This document shows, in pieces, positions 34,857 through 46,764 of a stretch of DNA of 64,000 nt. The stretch spans positions 22,577,879 to 22,641,878 of the forward strand of contig JARZZO010000003.1 of the NCBI GenBank assembly GCA_030544215.1, read 5' to 3'. The notes under the pieces are model-generated. The model searched no databases. It worked only from the letters and a program-made list of their open reading frames with translations, and was not told the DNA's origin. A program made the position numbers and the translations under genes. The stretch's first letter is position 1; each line of letters begins with the position of its first letter. The stretch is from Zantedeschia hybrid cultivar. Taxonomy: Eukaryota; Streptophyta; Magnoliopsida; Alismatales; Araceae.

Positions 34857-35174
34857 ATGAACACTCCAAGATGTAACATCATGCTGAAGGTGGGATATCA
34901 ACGTAGAAAGGGTCTAGGCACCCGATTGCAAGGAAGGATTAAACCAGTGACAGATGAGAGAAGGGTACCTGGCAGTGGCCTAGGCTACAGGCCGGAGAAG
35001 GTGAGGCATAGTATTGTGGAACAACAAGAAGGTGAAGATGGTCAGAAAACATGGAAAACCATGATTACCCCCTGCAAAGAGAGTCGGGATCCCTTGACTT
35101 GGACCTTGTCCACTCATTTTGTTAAAGGGCCCGTTATTCAACATGACCACGATAACACAGTCGTGATCACCTCT
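34857..35174 (+). pseudogene. Ogre-like G-patch segment
   Basis: LKVGYQRRKGLGTRLQG matches the G-patch consensus with its spaced glycines and is followed by SGLGYRPEK. G-patch motifs bind nucleic acid and occur in Ogre/Tat polyproteins. The stretch between the protease and this segment (34658-34856) has stops in the matching frame. The open frame runs on three bases into the Athila A LTR, which truncates it. Confidence 0.75.
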
Positions 35175-37262
35175 TGATCATTCCAAATTGTGCATCGTTA
35201 AACACTCATAAGAACGTTCAATCTAAATTTATTCGGCTCATTTAAATTCAATTTTGAAAATTAATAATGGTGAGTCCAAGTCGATCCACAGGGAGATAAA
35301 ATTTTAATTTTGAAAACCTTAGATTTTAATTATCTAAAAAAATTGAGAATTTGAATTGATTAATTAACTACCTAATTAAATTAAACTAAATTTACGAATT
35401 TAACTAACCTAATTTTTAAAAGCACAAATACAACTCCATTTAAAATTGAGAAGAGAGAGATGAACAACATATTGTAAAAATAACAAAACTTCTAAATTGA
35501 ACTAATCAAGTTTTAAACAATACAACTTAATTTAACTAAACTAAAATAAGCTACAGCAAAGTAAAATATGCTATTAGGTGGAAGTAGGAAGGAGGCAAGC
35601 GCAGCTAGCAGCAAGCTTCTGTGGGTTCTTTGTGGGGCGCCGGCGCAGTGGATCGCAGGAGAGGGGGTGGCGCAGTGGTCCGCAGGTGAGGGGGTGCACT
35701 GCTGCGTGGAAATCGGCAGCTGGTAGGTGTTGTTGCTGGCGCGTGGAGGAGGTTCACTGGAGTTTGCTGGCGCGTGGAGGAGCATGCAGGTGCGTGGACT
35801 TCCGTAGGGGGTGCTGGAGCTTGCCGGCGTGCATGGGCTACGCAGGTGGTGCTTGATGCATGCGCATGGGAGCTTGCAGGCGGCTGGGCAACGTGTGGAG
35901 GTGCAGCTGCTGCATGCGCTGGGGTGCTTCAGGCTGGGAGGAGGAGGTGCGTTGGATCTTGCAAGTTGTGCTGGTGGCTTCGCGTGGAGAAGCTGGGCCT
36001 CACGTGGACATGCATGGAGGGTAGGAGGAAGCCGGCTTCAACGCAACACGTGGACGGCGCTTTGCTAGAGCCGGTGGATGGAGCTCGGGCAGGTGCTGGA
36101 GGCCGGTTGCTGGTGGAGAGCTCGTCGGGTGCTGGGCATTGGTGGAGACAGGAAACCGGGGAGAGAGAGAACCGTGGAGGGAGAGAAGTAGAAACCGGAG
36201 AGAGGGAGAGGAAATAGAAGAGAAAGAGGGAGAAGAAATAGAAGAGAGAGAGGGAGAAGAAATAGAAGAGACAGAGGGAAAACCAGCTGGGTGGAGGAGG
36301 AGAAAACGGAGAGAGAGGGTGCGTGGAGGAAGGGAAACCGAGCGGGTGAAGGAGAGAGGAGTGCTGAGAGGGAAGAGAAGAGAGAGGGCATGTGCATGAA
36401 GGGAAACCGAGCGGGTGAAGGAGAGAGGTAGAGAGGGCCGAGAGAGATAAAAATCGAGAGAGAGAGATCTGTGGAGGGAGAGAGAACAGAGGGAGAGAAA
36501 GAACAGACCGAGAGAGAGATATGTGGAGGGAGAGAGAACAGAGGGGCTGCGGGAGATTCCAGAAGGAGTAGGAGGGTTGCGGGGAGGAGGAATAGAAGAG
36601 AGAGGAGAATCCGAGAGAGAGGAGCTAATATAGAGAGGAAGAGAGGCGTGGGAAGGAAACTAGAGAAGAAGTAGGGCTGCGGTTTGGAAATTGGAGAGAA
36701 GGAAAGAAATAGAGGGTTTTGGGAAACTCCAGAAAAAGAAGGAATCAGAGGGTCTTTTTTAAAGAGAAGGGAAGGAAGGTATTTTTTTTAAAAAAGAAAG
36801 TGGGCTTTAGGAAGGCAGCTGGCCCTTCTTGGGTCCTTCTTGGCCATGGAATTAGGGCAACACTAGGGCCTCAAACGTTTTTACCCCTGCTTTAATCTTT
36901 TGGACCCAATGAAGTCGAATTTATCGAAATTCGAACCCTAGACCTCCCCCAAATTTCCGGAAACTCCACCAACTGCACTACATCATCGGCATGTCCTGTT
37001 CACATAAAATAAATATAAATTAGCACATTATCATAAAAATATCATTATATTTATTTATTTCGTCTCGGTTTTGTCGAAAAACCGCTAATGCACTATACTC
37101 CATTAATCACATGAAATGACGATGTTTTTAAGTCAGAATTTGGCGAAATTGGTACCGTTTGACTTGGTACACAATTATCTATCATTTCATGCTATTTTAC
37201 AGATAAAAACATGAGTATGATGTGTTTGATTGCCCTTAAATGATCAATTTAACATTTTATCA
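35175..37262 (-). repeat. 3' LTR of Athila A
   Basis: 2088 bp with ends TGATCA...TTATCA in + orientation. A purine-rich stretch (about 36140-36720 on +) is a long CT-rich tract in the sense strand. The open frames there are low complexity and are rejected as genes. Confidence 0.9.
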
Positions 37263-38440
37263 TACCCCCCAACTTGATCATTGCTAGTCCCTTAGCAATG
37301 TAAATAAGGAAAAGTTAGGACAAACAACGAATTATCATGCCTCATTTGTAGGATCTTTCACAAACAATTTAAGTGGTAGCCGATTGGTTAAGCTAAAGTT
37401 TTCATATCCCACAATATTTTGATTCACGCCAGGTGATTGTGTATGAAAATTGGCACGCTTAAAACTCGTTTCCGACCTTTCTGGTATATTCTTGCCTTTA
37501 CTACCCTTTAGATAAGACTACCTAGGGAGGAGAAGAGAATAAAATATTTCCCGATCAGTTAGCGAGGACCGTTTTTAAGTTCTTGCCCCGACTCAGCACT
37601 TTTCATGATTTGGTCATATTTTTGGTACGATGGACTTTTTAGCGTGGCTTTTTCATTTCATTATACTTTTGCTTTTGAGAGTGCGTACTTTTTGCCACTC
37701 TCTTTGAATTGCCTGAGGAGAGGTGCGTACTTTTTGCCACCTACCTTCCTTTAGCTCTTTTAATGCCTTCTATCGCCTTTAGTGTTTACAGTTGTCCATT
37801 TTAAATGACCGCCTCTTTTATAGTGCTGAGTGGGACAGTCCCCTATTACGAATCCTACACATTCCTTTCGTTCAACCCAAAAGAAAAATTAGAATAAGTA
37901 GTCTTATCCTTCAGGTTAATTCCAACAATTCTATACTTTTAAGATTTTTCATTTATTCTATGTTGCCGTGTGTGTGTGAAAATCATCCAGCCGTAGATTT
38001 TTGTGAAGTGGGATATTTAAACTTTGAAGGTTCTTTAACCAATGTGACAACCAAAAAACTGATTTGTTTAAGATTTACTTAATGAAACATGATTTTCATA
38101 GGATGTGAAAAGAAGTTTTTGAATTTTTTTTTTAAAAACATTTGACCATTTTTCAGTGAAAGATATCAGTTTTCTTCAAAAGATTTTCCAATGAATGCAT
38201 ATCAAATTGATTGTCCCACCCCCCAACTTGATTGACATTGTCCTCAATGGCATAAAAGATATGAAAAACATGTCAGCCAGGAGAGAAACAACCTGTGATG
38301 AAGAAGATGCGACATACCCACGGCGACTGCTACTCAAGGACCTAAAAGGAAAAGAAATACAAAAACTGAAGTAAAATATTGGGTTGCCTTCCAACAAGTG
38401 CTAAGTTTATCGTCTTTAGCCAGACAACAGTTCAGTTATT
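37263..38440 (-). other. Athila A 3' non-coding region with two polypurine tracts
   Basis: The terminal tract (minus AAGTTGGGGGGTA, 37275-37263) abuts the 3' LTR. A second, nearly identical tract (CAAGTTGGGGGGTGGG, 38230-38216) lies about 950 bp upstream, just after the end of pol. Between them I see no gene. Two copies of a TGCGTACTTTTTGCC word occur near 37683 and 37724. Athila B keeps both tracts. Confidence 0.75.
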
Positions 38441-40167
38441 GTGGATCACTCAGTTCTATGGATTCAGGTGATGCATTTTGAAGATTTTCAATGAATGGTT
38501 TCAACTGTTAACCATTAACGGTGAGTGGTGTTCCCACTCTTGGGATTCAGAATTTTAACGGCTCCATGATCGGAGGCTTTAACGACCACGCAGGGTCCAT
38601 CCCATATGGATTTCAGTTTTCCTGGAAATAAGCGAAGCCTAGAGTTAAATAGCGAAGCTTTCTGATTTGGAAGAAAGGATTTTCTCACAATATGTTTATC
38701 TTAGAAAGCTTTAGTTTTGGCTTCATAAATCTTTGAATTTTCATAGGCCTCGTTGCGCAACTCTTCTAGCTCACTCAATTGTAAGGTTCGGTGGGAACCA
38801 GCTTGGGCTAGGTCCAGATTGACTTGTTTGATGGCCCAATAAGCCCTATGTTCTGATTCCACCGGAAGGTGGCACGCTTTTCCAAAAACCATGCGATAAG
38901 GAGACATGCCAATAGTAGTTTTATAAGCAGTCCGATAGGCCCATAAGGCATCATCCAATCTTTCAGACCAATCTTTTCTATCGGGCCTAACGGACTTTTG
39001 CAGAATATTATTAATCTCTCTATTGGAAACTTCCACTTGGCCACTGGTTTGGGGATGATAAGGGGTAGTTACTTTGTGATTAATCCCATATTTCTTAAGC
39101 AAAGTCCGAAATTGGTAATTCGTGAAATGCGTTCCCTCATCACTTATGATAGCTTTAGGCCACCCGAACCGAGAAAAGAGATTCTTCTGAACGAATTTAA
39201 TGACCACTTTATGATCATTGGTTCGGGTGGCTACTGCTTCAATCCACTTAGAGACATAATCCACCGCTACCAGTATATATGTATGTCCAAAAGAGGGTGG
39301 AAAAGGTCCCATAAAGTCAATTCCCCAAACATCAAAGACTTTAACCACCAAGATTGGGTTGAGTGGCATCATATCCCTTTTCGCCATATTCCCTACAGCC
39401 TGACATCGGAGGCAAGTTTTGCTAAATTCATGGGCATCTTTGAAAAGTGTGGGCCAGTAAAAACCATTTTGCAGGACCTTGGCTACAGTTTTCTTTCTTG
39501 AGAAATGGCCCCCACAAGCCAGATTATGACAGAAGTTAAGAACACTCTGTTGTTCTTCTTCAGGAACACATCGCCTAATAATTTGATCAGGATAGAATTT
39601 GAATAATTCAGGATCCTCCCAGAAATAATACTTTTCCTGGGAAAAGAATTTGTCCTTCTCACTTTTAGTCCATCCTTTCGGAAGCTGATTAGTCACCTTG
39701 TAATTGACAATATGAGCATACCAAGGTGCAACAGTGTGAGAAACGGCCAGTAGATGCTCATCTGGAAAGGAATCAGTGATTGGTGTACTTTTGGAGATCG
39801 GAATTCAGGATAGGTGGTCAGATACCACATTCTCAGAGCCCTTCTTATCCCGAATTTCCAAATCAAATTCCTGAAGGAGTAAGATCCATCTAATAAGCCT
39901 AGGCTTTTCATCCTTCTTGGTCAACAGGTATTTCAGAGCTGAGTGATCAGAATAGATTATGACTTTTGCCCATAAAAGATAAGATCTGAATTTTTCTATG
40001 GCAAAAACCACGGCTAACAATTCCTTTTCAATGGTAGTATAATTCATTTGAGCATCGGCAAGGGTGCGACTTGCATAATATATCACAACAGGACACGTGT
40101 TGATTCTTTGTCCCAAAACCGCACTGATAGCATAATCAGAGGCATCGCACATGATTTCGAAGGGCAA
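38440..40167 (-). pseudogene. Athila A RNase H and integrase
   Basis: Continues the pol frame on the far side of the solo LTR. RNase H (CDASDYAISAVLGQR, YTTIEKELLAVVFAIEKF, IYSDHSALKYLL) ends at a TGA (39807-39805) where Athila B has an Arg codon. Integrase (39696-38701) has HNLACGGHF...CLRCQ, GIDFMGPF, IISDEGTHF (usual G replaced by E) and GQVEVSN. A TAA at 38703-38701 precedes the last 90 residues, which can be followed to about 38440. When the 2689-bp insertion and the extra 5-bp TSD are removed, this part is in frame with gag. Confidence 0.88.
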
Positions 40168-42856
40168 TGTAATGACTGAGATTTCGGGTTCGGTTTTCGG
40201 GTCGGGTTCGGGTCGGAACCCTTGGTTTGGACCCTGTGGGGGGTCTTGTGACTGCTGACTGAATGGCGTCAGCACTGCTCGACGCCTTTCAAAAGGCGTC
40301 AGGTTGTGTGGACGCCATTTAGGTCTGCTGGTTGTTGCGCCTCGTGGGCGGGTTTCGGGCCGCGAGAGTACGGCCCCTGTCAGATTTGTCTGAACGGCGT
40401 CTACCTCGGTCGACGCATTTCAGACTGCGACACCTGCGGTGTCAGGGTGCGACGCCAGAGCGTTGTCAGTACGGCCTGTCTTGCCATCTGAACGGCGTCC
40501 GTGGTGGGCGACGCGTTTCAGACCGGTGTCGATACGGCCGTCCTGTCAGACTGAATGGCGTCTGCCTCGATCGACGCGTTTTAGGGGAATTCTGGTTGAC
40601 CCCGCGAGCCTCCCCTTCCTTCCCTCATTTTCGCCTCTCCACTCTCTCTCTTCACCCCCTCCGCTCCCTCCGCCCTCCTTCCTCCCTTCCCTTCCTCTTC
40701 TTCCTCTTCCAACTACTCCATAGCTTCCCTACCTCTCACCTCTACCTCCACCACCTTCCTCGCGGCGTTCCCTTCTCCGGACGGCGGCCGACGTCCCGGC
40801 GGAGTGGCGGCGTTCTCGAGGATACCGGCGGCGGCGTGGGGCGAGACGGGTCGGCGGCGAGGAGCTTGGAGGAGTTCAAGAACCGGTAGGGGGACGAAAC
40901 CTTGCATGTGTGCTCGTTGCTTTCGGCGTGATGTGGCGTGTGTGGGGCTAGATTGAGCATGTTTAGGGGGTTTCCTTGAGGGAATAACGGTGTTTGTGAT
41001 CGTAGATTCGTAGCATGATTGTGTGGTTGAGCTTCTCTTCTTCCCCCTTTGATTTTGGGATTTTCGGGGTGCCCGGGGTTCAAGGGTGAAGCCCTCGGGG
41101 CGAACCAGGAAACCTGGTTTCTGGCGCTAAATGGCGTCGGGCTGGGTCGACGCTTTTCCGAAAGACGTCCGGTCAGCACGACGCGTTTTAGCGCAGAAAC
41201 CTTCCTGTGTGAGGTTTCCTGAGTTAGGGGTTCTGCGCTAAATGACGTCATGGATGGACGACGCCTTTTAGAAGGACGTCGGGCCATCATGACGCCATTT
41301 AGGCAAGAAATGCCCCCCTTTAAGGGTTCTGCAAATCTGGTTTTATGGATTGAAAGGCGTCGGGACACCCAGACGCGTTTTAAATGGCGACTTCATCGGT
41401 GGACGCGTTTTAAGCGATAATCTGACGTTTAACTGAACCTGTCTAAGGGACTTGAATGGCATCGACCTCGGTCGACGCGATTCAAGCCAGAGGTGCTATA
41501 TTGCTGGTTTTTAGCATGTGTCCCACGGTGAAAGTTCTAAGGCATGTTTTATGTTGTACACTGTGATCGAGGACTTATGTGTGAGTGGAATTACAGCATG
41601 TTAAATGTGTATGTGTGTGTGTCTGTACGAATATGGATTCGGGATGACTGTGGTTTCCGTTTGTCACCATGGGCTGATGGGAGAAGGGCCATGGTGTCTG
41701 TGAGGAGGGGTACTTGTTGTGTTTTACCCTTGGCTGAGACAAACAGAACCACCTTGAGCCCGTCGGGCCGGAGTAGCTATGTGCTATCCGAGGGGTTGCT
41801 GTTTGGTCTCAGCGGGTCGGGGTTTCCCTTGGTTGTCGTGACAGCTTCTGGCGTGTTTCTTGCTGTGAAGCTGGTGGTGTTTCTGGTGGGAGTTGGTTTA
41901 CCCATTAGCCAGTGGGCCTGATGTGACCTTTGATCAAGGTTACGAGTGGTACCTATAGCCCTTGGCCTGACGCAGCCCGGGAGAGTTGGGTTTGTGGGTA
42001 GTTCCTGTAGCTTCGGCTTGACGGGGGTTCGCCGGTCCCCAGGGCCCTCCTGAAGCGCTGAGGCCTAGCGTGGAGGCAATCCGGACGGTAGGACAGTAGT
42101 CTAGACTGCTTGTGTGCACACGTAGCTGGCAGTGGCGGTACACTGAGTCCAGCTAGTCCTAGTTTAGCTCGCTGCCTCACCCTACAGTGCCCCGGAACGC
42201 TGTAGGGGTGGACAGGCGTGAGCAGTGGTGGTAGTGTTGGGAGGCGACGTTCGACTTCGGTCGACAGTGTGGTTTAGTCGCTTCGTGGACTTTGACTGTG
42301 AGTCGTGACTCTGTGTTGAGTTCTTCGGGTTACTTGGAGTGGTTCTTGTTACACTGCTTACCGTGCGTTTCACATCAGAGTTGGGTGTTGTGTTTACTGC
42401 TTTACTTTAATTGCCATATATTCCTGTTGTTACACTTGTGGGTGTGTGAGTGGGAGGCAGGGGATCGGATGATCCCTACTGAGCCCATTCTTGGTGTGGC
42501 TCACTCCCTGCGGTTTCAGGTGTGGACCTCGAGGCGAGCGGAAGCGTGGTGTCTTCTCGGTGTGCGGACCAGCAGCTGTCTTAGTTCCGGGGTATGCCCC
42601 GATGTTGTTGTACTTCCTTCTGCCTGTACTTATTTAATTGTTGGACCTGTAATTATTGTTGGACTGTATACGGACATTGTTATTTTCCTTCCTGCGCACT
42701 TGCTTACCTTGTGGTCCGTGTGTTTGTTATATTTAGTCCTGTTTAGCACTTACTCCTCCAGACGTGTTGTGTGAGATCCGGGTGTGAACCCGTAGTTAAT
42801 GGGCCGACATCCATTTAGTGACCGGATCCCCGGTCATAGGATGGCGGGCCGTTACA
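40168..42856 (-). mobile_element. Solo LTR (Tekay/Del-like) inserted in Athila A pol
   Basis: 2689 bp bounded by TGTAATG and CGTTACA (5-bp TGTAA/TTACA inverted ends) and flanked by direct GGCAA copies at 40163-40167 and 42857-42861. No primer site, polypurine tract or coding frame lies inside. Read on the minus strand it starts TGTAACGGCCCGCCATCC, like LTRs of Tekay/Del chromoviruses from memory. A solo LTR left by LTR-LTR recombination is the best reading; a non-autonomous element with short inverted ends is the alternative. Confidence 0.75.
40265..41479. repeat. Twelve dyads GGCGTC-N10-GACGCC inside the solo LTR
   Basis: Left half-sites start at 40265, 40295, 40396, 40494, 40557, 41133, 41164, 41244, 41275, 41356, 41386 and 41458. 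In every case exactly ten bases separate GGCGTC (or a one-base variant) from GACGC. Flanks tend to extend the dyad (GAAT or AAAT before, TTTTAG or ATTTAG after). Eight units form pairs 30-31 bp apart. The ten-base spacers vary. The symmetric form suggests a protein-binding dyad or an RNA/DNA hairpin; function unknown. Confidence 0.85.
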
Positions 42857-42861
42857 GGCAA

Positions 42862-45800
42862 AGACCAATCTGGAGATTGAAGAATCAGAGCTTAGTTCAA
42901 AGATTTTTTCAGAGAATTGAATGCTTTGATGCAAGATTCATCCATTTGGAAAGGGACATCCTTAGCTAGGAGAAGAGTTAGAGGCCTGGCAATTTGAGAG
43001 AAATTGTGGATAAATCGGCGATAGAAACCGGCATGGCCAAGGAATGAACGGATCTGTCTGACCGAAGTTGGAGGAGGAAGATTGGATATGAGATCGATCT
43101 TAGCTTTATCTACCTCTATCCCCCTTTCAGACACAATGTGGCCTAGAACAATGCCCTCTCGAACAATAAAGTGGCTCTTTTCCCAGCTAAGTATCAGATT
43201 GGTGTCAATGCATCTGGCTAGCACTTGTTTAAGATTTTCTAAGCAATTTTCAAAAGAATCCCTGAAGATTGAGAAATCATCCATGAAAACTTCAAGGAAT
43301 TCTCCTACCATATCGGAGAATATAGCCATCATGCACCGTTGAAATGTGGCTGGTGCGTTGCATAATCCAAATGGCATTCTCCTAAACGCAAACGTGCCAT
43401 AAGGGCACGTAAAGGTGGTCTTTTCTTGATCTTCCGGGTAAATAGCCACTTGATTGTACCCGGAGTATCCATCTAAAAAGCAAAAGTACTTCTGGCTCGA
43501 TAACTTTTCCATAATCTGATCCATGAATGGGAGTGGAAAGTGATCCTTCTTAGTCGTGAGATTCAGCTTTCGGTAATCAATGCACACTCTCCATCCCGTG
43601 GTGAGCCTAGTGGGTACCTCTTCTCCATGATCATTCTTGATAACTGTTAATCCAGATTTCTTGGGTACCACTTGGGTTGGGCTGACCCATTTACTATCCG
43701 ATATGGGGTAGATGATACCCGCATCCAGCCATTTCACAACTTCCTTCTTCACCACTTCTTTCATATTGGGATTAAGCCGCCTTTGCATCTCCCGATTGAG
43801 CTTAGAATTCTCTTCCATATAGATGTGATGCATGCAAATGGACGGGCTAATTCCCTTTAAATCTGCCACCGACCATCCAATGGCACCCTTGTGATCTTTG
43901 AGGAGCTCGGTTAATTGGGCCTCCTGCGGCAATGTGAATTTTGCCGTAATGATGACCGGAAGAGTTTGGTCCGGGCCCAAAAAGATATACTTGAGAGACT
44001 CAGGTAATGGTTTGAGTTCAAGCTAAGGTGGGTTCTCTAAAGATGGCAAAGCGGGGTCAGATTGTAAGGCTGGTAAAGGTTCAACCTTGGGCCAAGATGT
44101 TAATGGGCCGGGAGAATCTTTTAAGGTATTGACTTCCTCCAACAGGTCATATGTGAACATCTCATTTTCTTCAACCAGATTATCCAAGATATCAATAGTA
44201 TGGCATTCTTTTTCATGATCTGAGTATTGAGAAGCTTTGAAGACATTAATCTTGACCTTTTAACCCCCAAATGAAATGTCCATTTTGCCAGTTTCACAAT
44301 TTATATTAGCTTTAGCAGTGGCTAAGAATGGACGACCTAGGATGATCGGACTATGAATGAGTTCCTCAGGTAATGCCATATCCAGAATAAGAAAATCCAC
44401 GGGAAAATAGCAATCATGAACCTTCACAAAAACATCCTCAATTAATCCCCGTGGAGTTTTCACAGACCTATCAGCCAACTGTAAGATGATGGGTGTGGGC
44501 TTTAATTCCCCAATATCAAATTTCTTATAAATGGTTGTTGGCAAGAGGTTTACACTAGCACCTAAATCTAATAAAGCTCTATCAAATGTAACTCCAACTA
44601 AGTCACATGAAATTAGAGGTGCTCCAGGATCCTTTAACTTCTTAGGTAAATGATTCATCACAATCGCACTTACATCTTCTGAAAGCCGAACCTTTTCAGG
44701 TGCCATTCTAGATTCTCTTCGTGGAGTACATAATTCCTTGAGAAACTTAGCATAAGCTGGCACATGCTTGATGGCATCGAGGAGTGGAATATTAATCTGG
44801 ACTTGTTTGAATAAATCCAACAACTTCTCATTCTGGGCCAGTTTCTTCCTAGTATTGGGCTTAGCTAACAAGGCGTTAGGAAATGGCACCCTAGGTTGAT
44901 AAGAACCTGGGCCTTCATCTATCTTCCCTTTTCCTTTCGGGTCCTCCTCCAACTTTTCCATGTTGGGTTCAGCTTCACTCTCACTTTCAATTTCCTGAGG
45001 CCCATCAGTGGAACCTTTGGCTAACTCTCCATCTGCATGTGGTTTTTCTAAGCTTCTCCCACTCCTAAGCGCTGAAATGGCTTTAGCATTCTCAAATTGC
45101 GGCCCTTTAGGTTGTGGTAATGGGCCAGGCTGAGGTAAAAAGCCCGATTGCTGTGGAAAACTCGGAGGTTGATTCCTTGGATTGGCAATGGGTTGACTAG
45201 GAAGTTGACCCATTTCTCTTCTCATCGTAGCCTCAGCTAGTTGGCCCATTTGACTTTCCAACTTAGCAATGGATTGTTGCTGGGTCAAAATCAGTTGTTG
45301 GAGTTGAGTGAATTTGTCATCAAAGTTGGGCTGAGGAGGTTGTTGGTAAGTGGGTGGAGGATGGTATTGGGTTAGTTGTCCAGATTGGAATGAATGGTAA
45401 TGGGCCGGTTGACCTGATTGGAATGATTGATAATGGGCCAGTTGACCTGATTGATACTGGGCCGGTTGACCTGATTGATACTGGGCTGGTTGAGAAAATT
45501 GGGCTTGAGATCCCCTAGCCTGAACATTTCCATAGAAATTAGATTGCTGTTGAAATGAATTCTGTGGCTTTTGGGCTTGATGCATGGGAGGATTGGATAT
45601 TGGTAGTGGGGCCTGCTGATTCTTCCAAGAGAAATTAGGGTGGTTTCTCGAGCCAGAATTGTAAGTATTTGAGAATGGATCATTATTGGGCCTGGAGAAT
45701 CCCTGGGCAGCCTGAACTTGTTCTTGAATGAATGGTTGAAGTTGGGCTGCAGTTGGGCATTCATTCACTTGATGGGTTGGACTTGCGCATAAGGCACAAA

Positions 45801-46764
45801 TGTCATGATTGGCAGAAGATGGGCCTTCATATGGACTAGATTGTGTTGGGTAAGTGGACTCTTTTAAGGCCAAGAGTTGGTCTAGTTTCTGGGCCAAGAT
45901 GTCTACCTTATCCAATTTCTGATTAATCAGATTTATGTCCATTCTGGATTTGGGCTCTCTACGGGCCTTAAGTTCATACATTCAAGTCCGTTTAGATGGC
46001 CCAACAAACTTCTCATAAGATGATAATGAGGCATGATTGATGGAATTTTCACTTAACATCTCAAAAAGATCATAGGCCTCATCTTCATTTTTCATCATAA
46101 ATGCCCCTCCACATGAGGCATCCACCATATGTCTGAACTGTTCAGACAATTCTTCATAGAATGCTTGGACAATTTGCCATTTTGAAAGCCCATGATGAGG
46201 GCATTTCCTAAGTAATTCTTTCAGTCTTTCCCAAGATTCGTGGATCAATTCCCCAGGAGTTTAGGTAAAACTTGTGATGGCCCTTCTCATGGTATTGGTC
46301 CGCCCTATGGGATAGAACTTCTTGAGAAATTCTTTCTGCATTTCTTCCCATGTCCTAATGGGCCTTCCTATAGTTCCCAACCAATATTTAGCCTTGTCCT
46401 TTAATGAAAAGGGAAATAAGGTCAACTTAAGGCCATCATCGGTGAAATTCTGGATCTTCACCGTGGAACAAATTTCTAGAAATTCATCCAGATGCTTATA
46501 AGGATCTTCATTAGTATTCCCATAAAAGGATGGGAGCATCTGAATGGTACTGGATTTAATTTCATATTGATTGGCTGGATTCTGAGGAAGATGAATATAG
46601 GATGAAGGTTGATATCGATTTGGAATGAAATAGTCCTTCATTTGCTTTGGTGGGTCCTGATTATCAGCCATTTGATCTTGTGGTGGATTTCTTTGATGTA
46701 GGATTCTTTATATTTCAACAAGTGGTCCTAGAAGGTTAGGGTTTTGAGATCTCCTACCTTGCAT
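42862..46764 (-). pseudogene. Athila A gag, protease and reverse transcriptase
   Basis: ATG 46764 (MQGRRSQNP) opens one frame that I can follow to the solo LTR without a frameshift. Stops occur near 46700 (TAA), 46261 (TAA), 45982 (TGA), 44260 (TAA), 44034 (TAG) and 42892 (TAA). Gag core: KAKYWLGTIGRPIRTWEEM, KFYPIGRTNTMRRAI, SCGGAFMMKNEDEAYDLFE. A zinc knuckle CALCASPTHQVNEC lies near 45790, then a Gln/Pro-rich linker with repeated QYQSGQPA units. The protease has LLDLGASVNLLP (DLG, as in other Athila members). RT has GWRVCIDYRKLN, FCFLDGYSGYNQ, MPFGLCNAPATFQRC and FMDDFSIF. Confidence 0.9.

Larger units (their letters stand above)
30890..35174 (+). mobile_element. Ogre/Tat-like Ty3/gypsy fragment
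   Basis: Interior of an old element: a leader of about 580 bp without recognisable primer site (30890-31472), gag, a DTG protease and a G-patch motif. It is cut on the left by copia 2 and on the right by Athila A. No LTR is seen in the window. RT and integrase, if they survive, must lie beyond Athila A, outside the window. A G-patch next to the protease is typical of Ogre-type members of the Tat lineage. Confidence 0.75.

Noticed and set aside
35574..36674. Several Glu/Arg- or Trp/Gly-rich frames in the Athila A 3' LTR
   Set aside because: They lie in GA-rich simple sequence inside an LTR; the partner LTR pieces break them.
37792..38082. 96-codon + strand frame between the polypurine tracts of Athila A (possible env-like remnant)
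   Set aside because: It is on the strand opposite to the element and has no match in the corresponding region of Athila B; I see no signal peptide or transmembrane pattern that would support env.
40265..41479. The dyad array as a CRISPR-like repeat-spacer array
   Set aside because: Spacers are ten bases inside the palindrome, distances between units are irregular, and the context is a plant LTR.
42292..42774. 160-codon frame in the solo LTR
   Set aside because: Cys/Leu/Val-rich with no recognisable domain, inside an LTR without other coding sequence.
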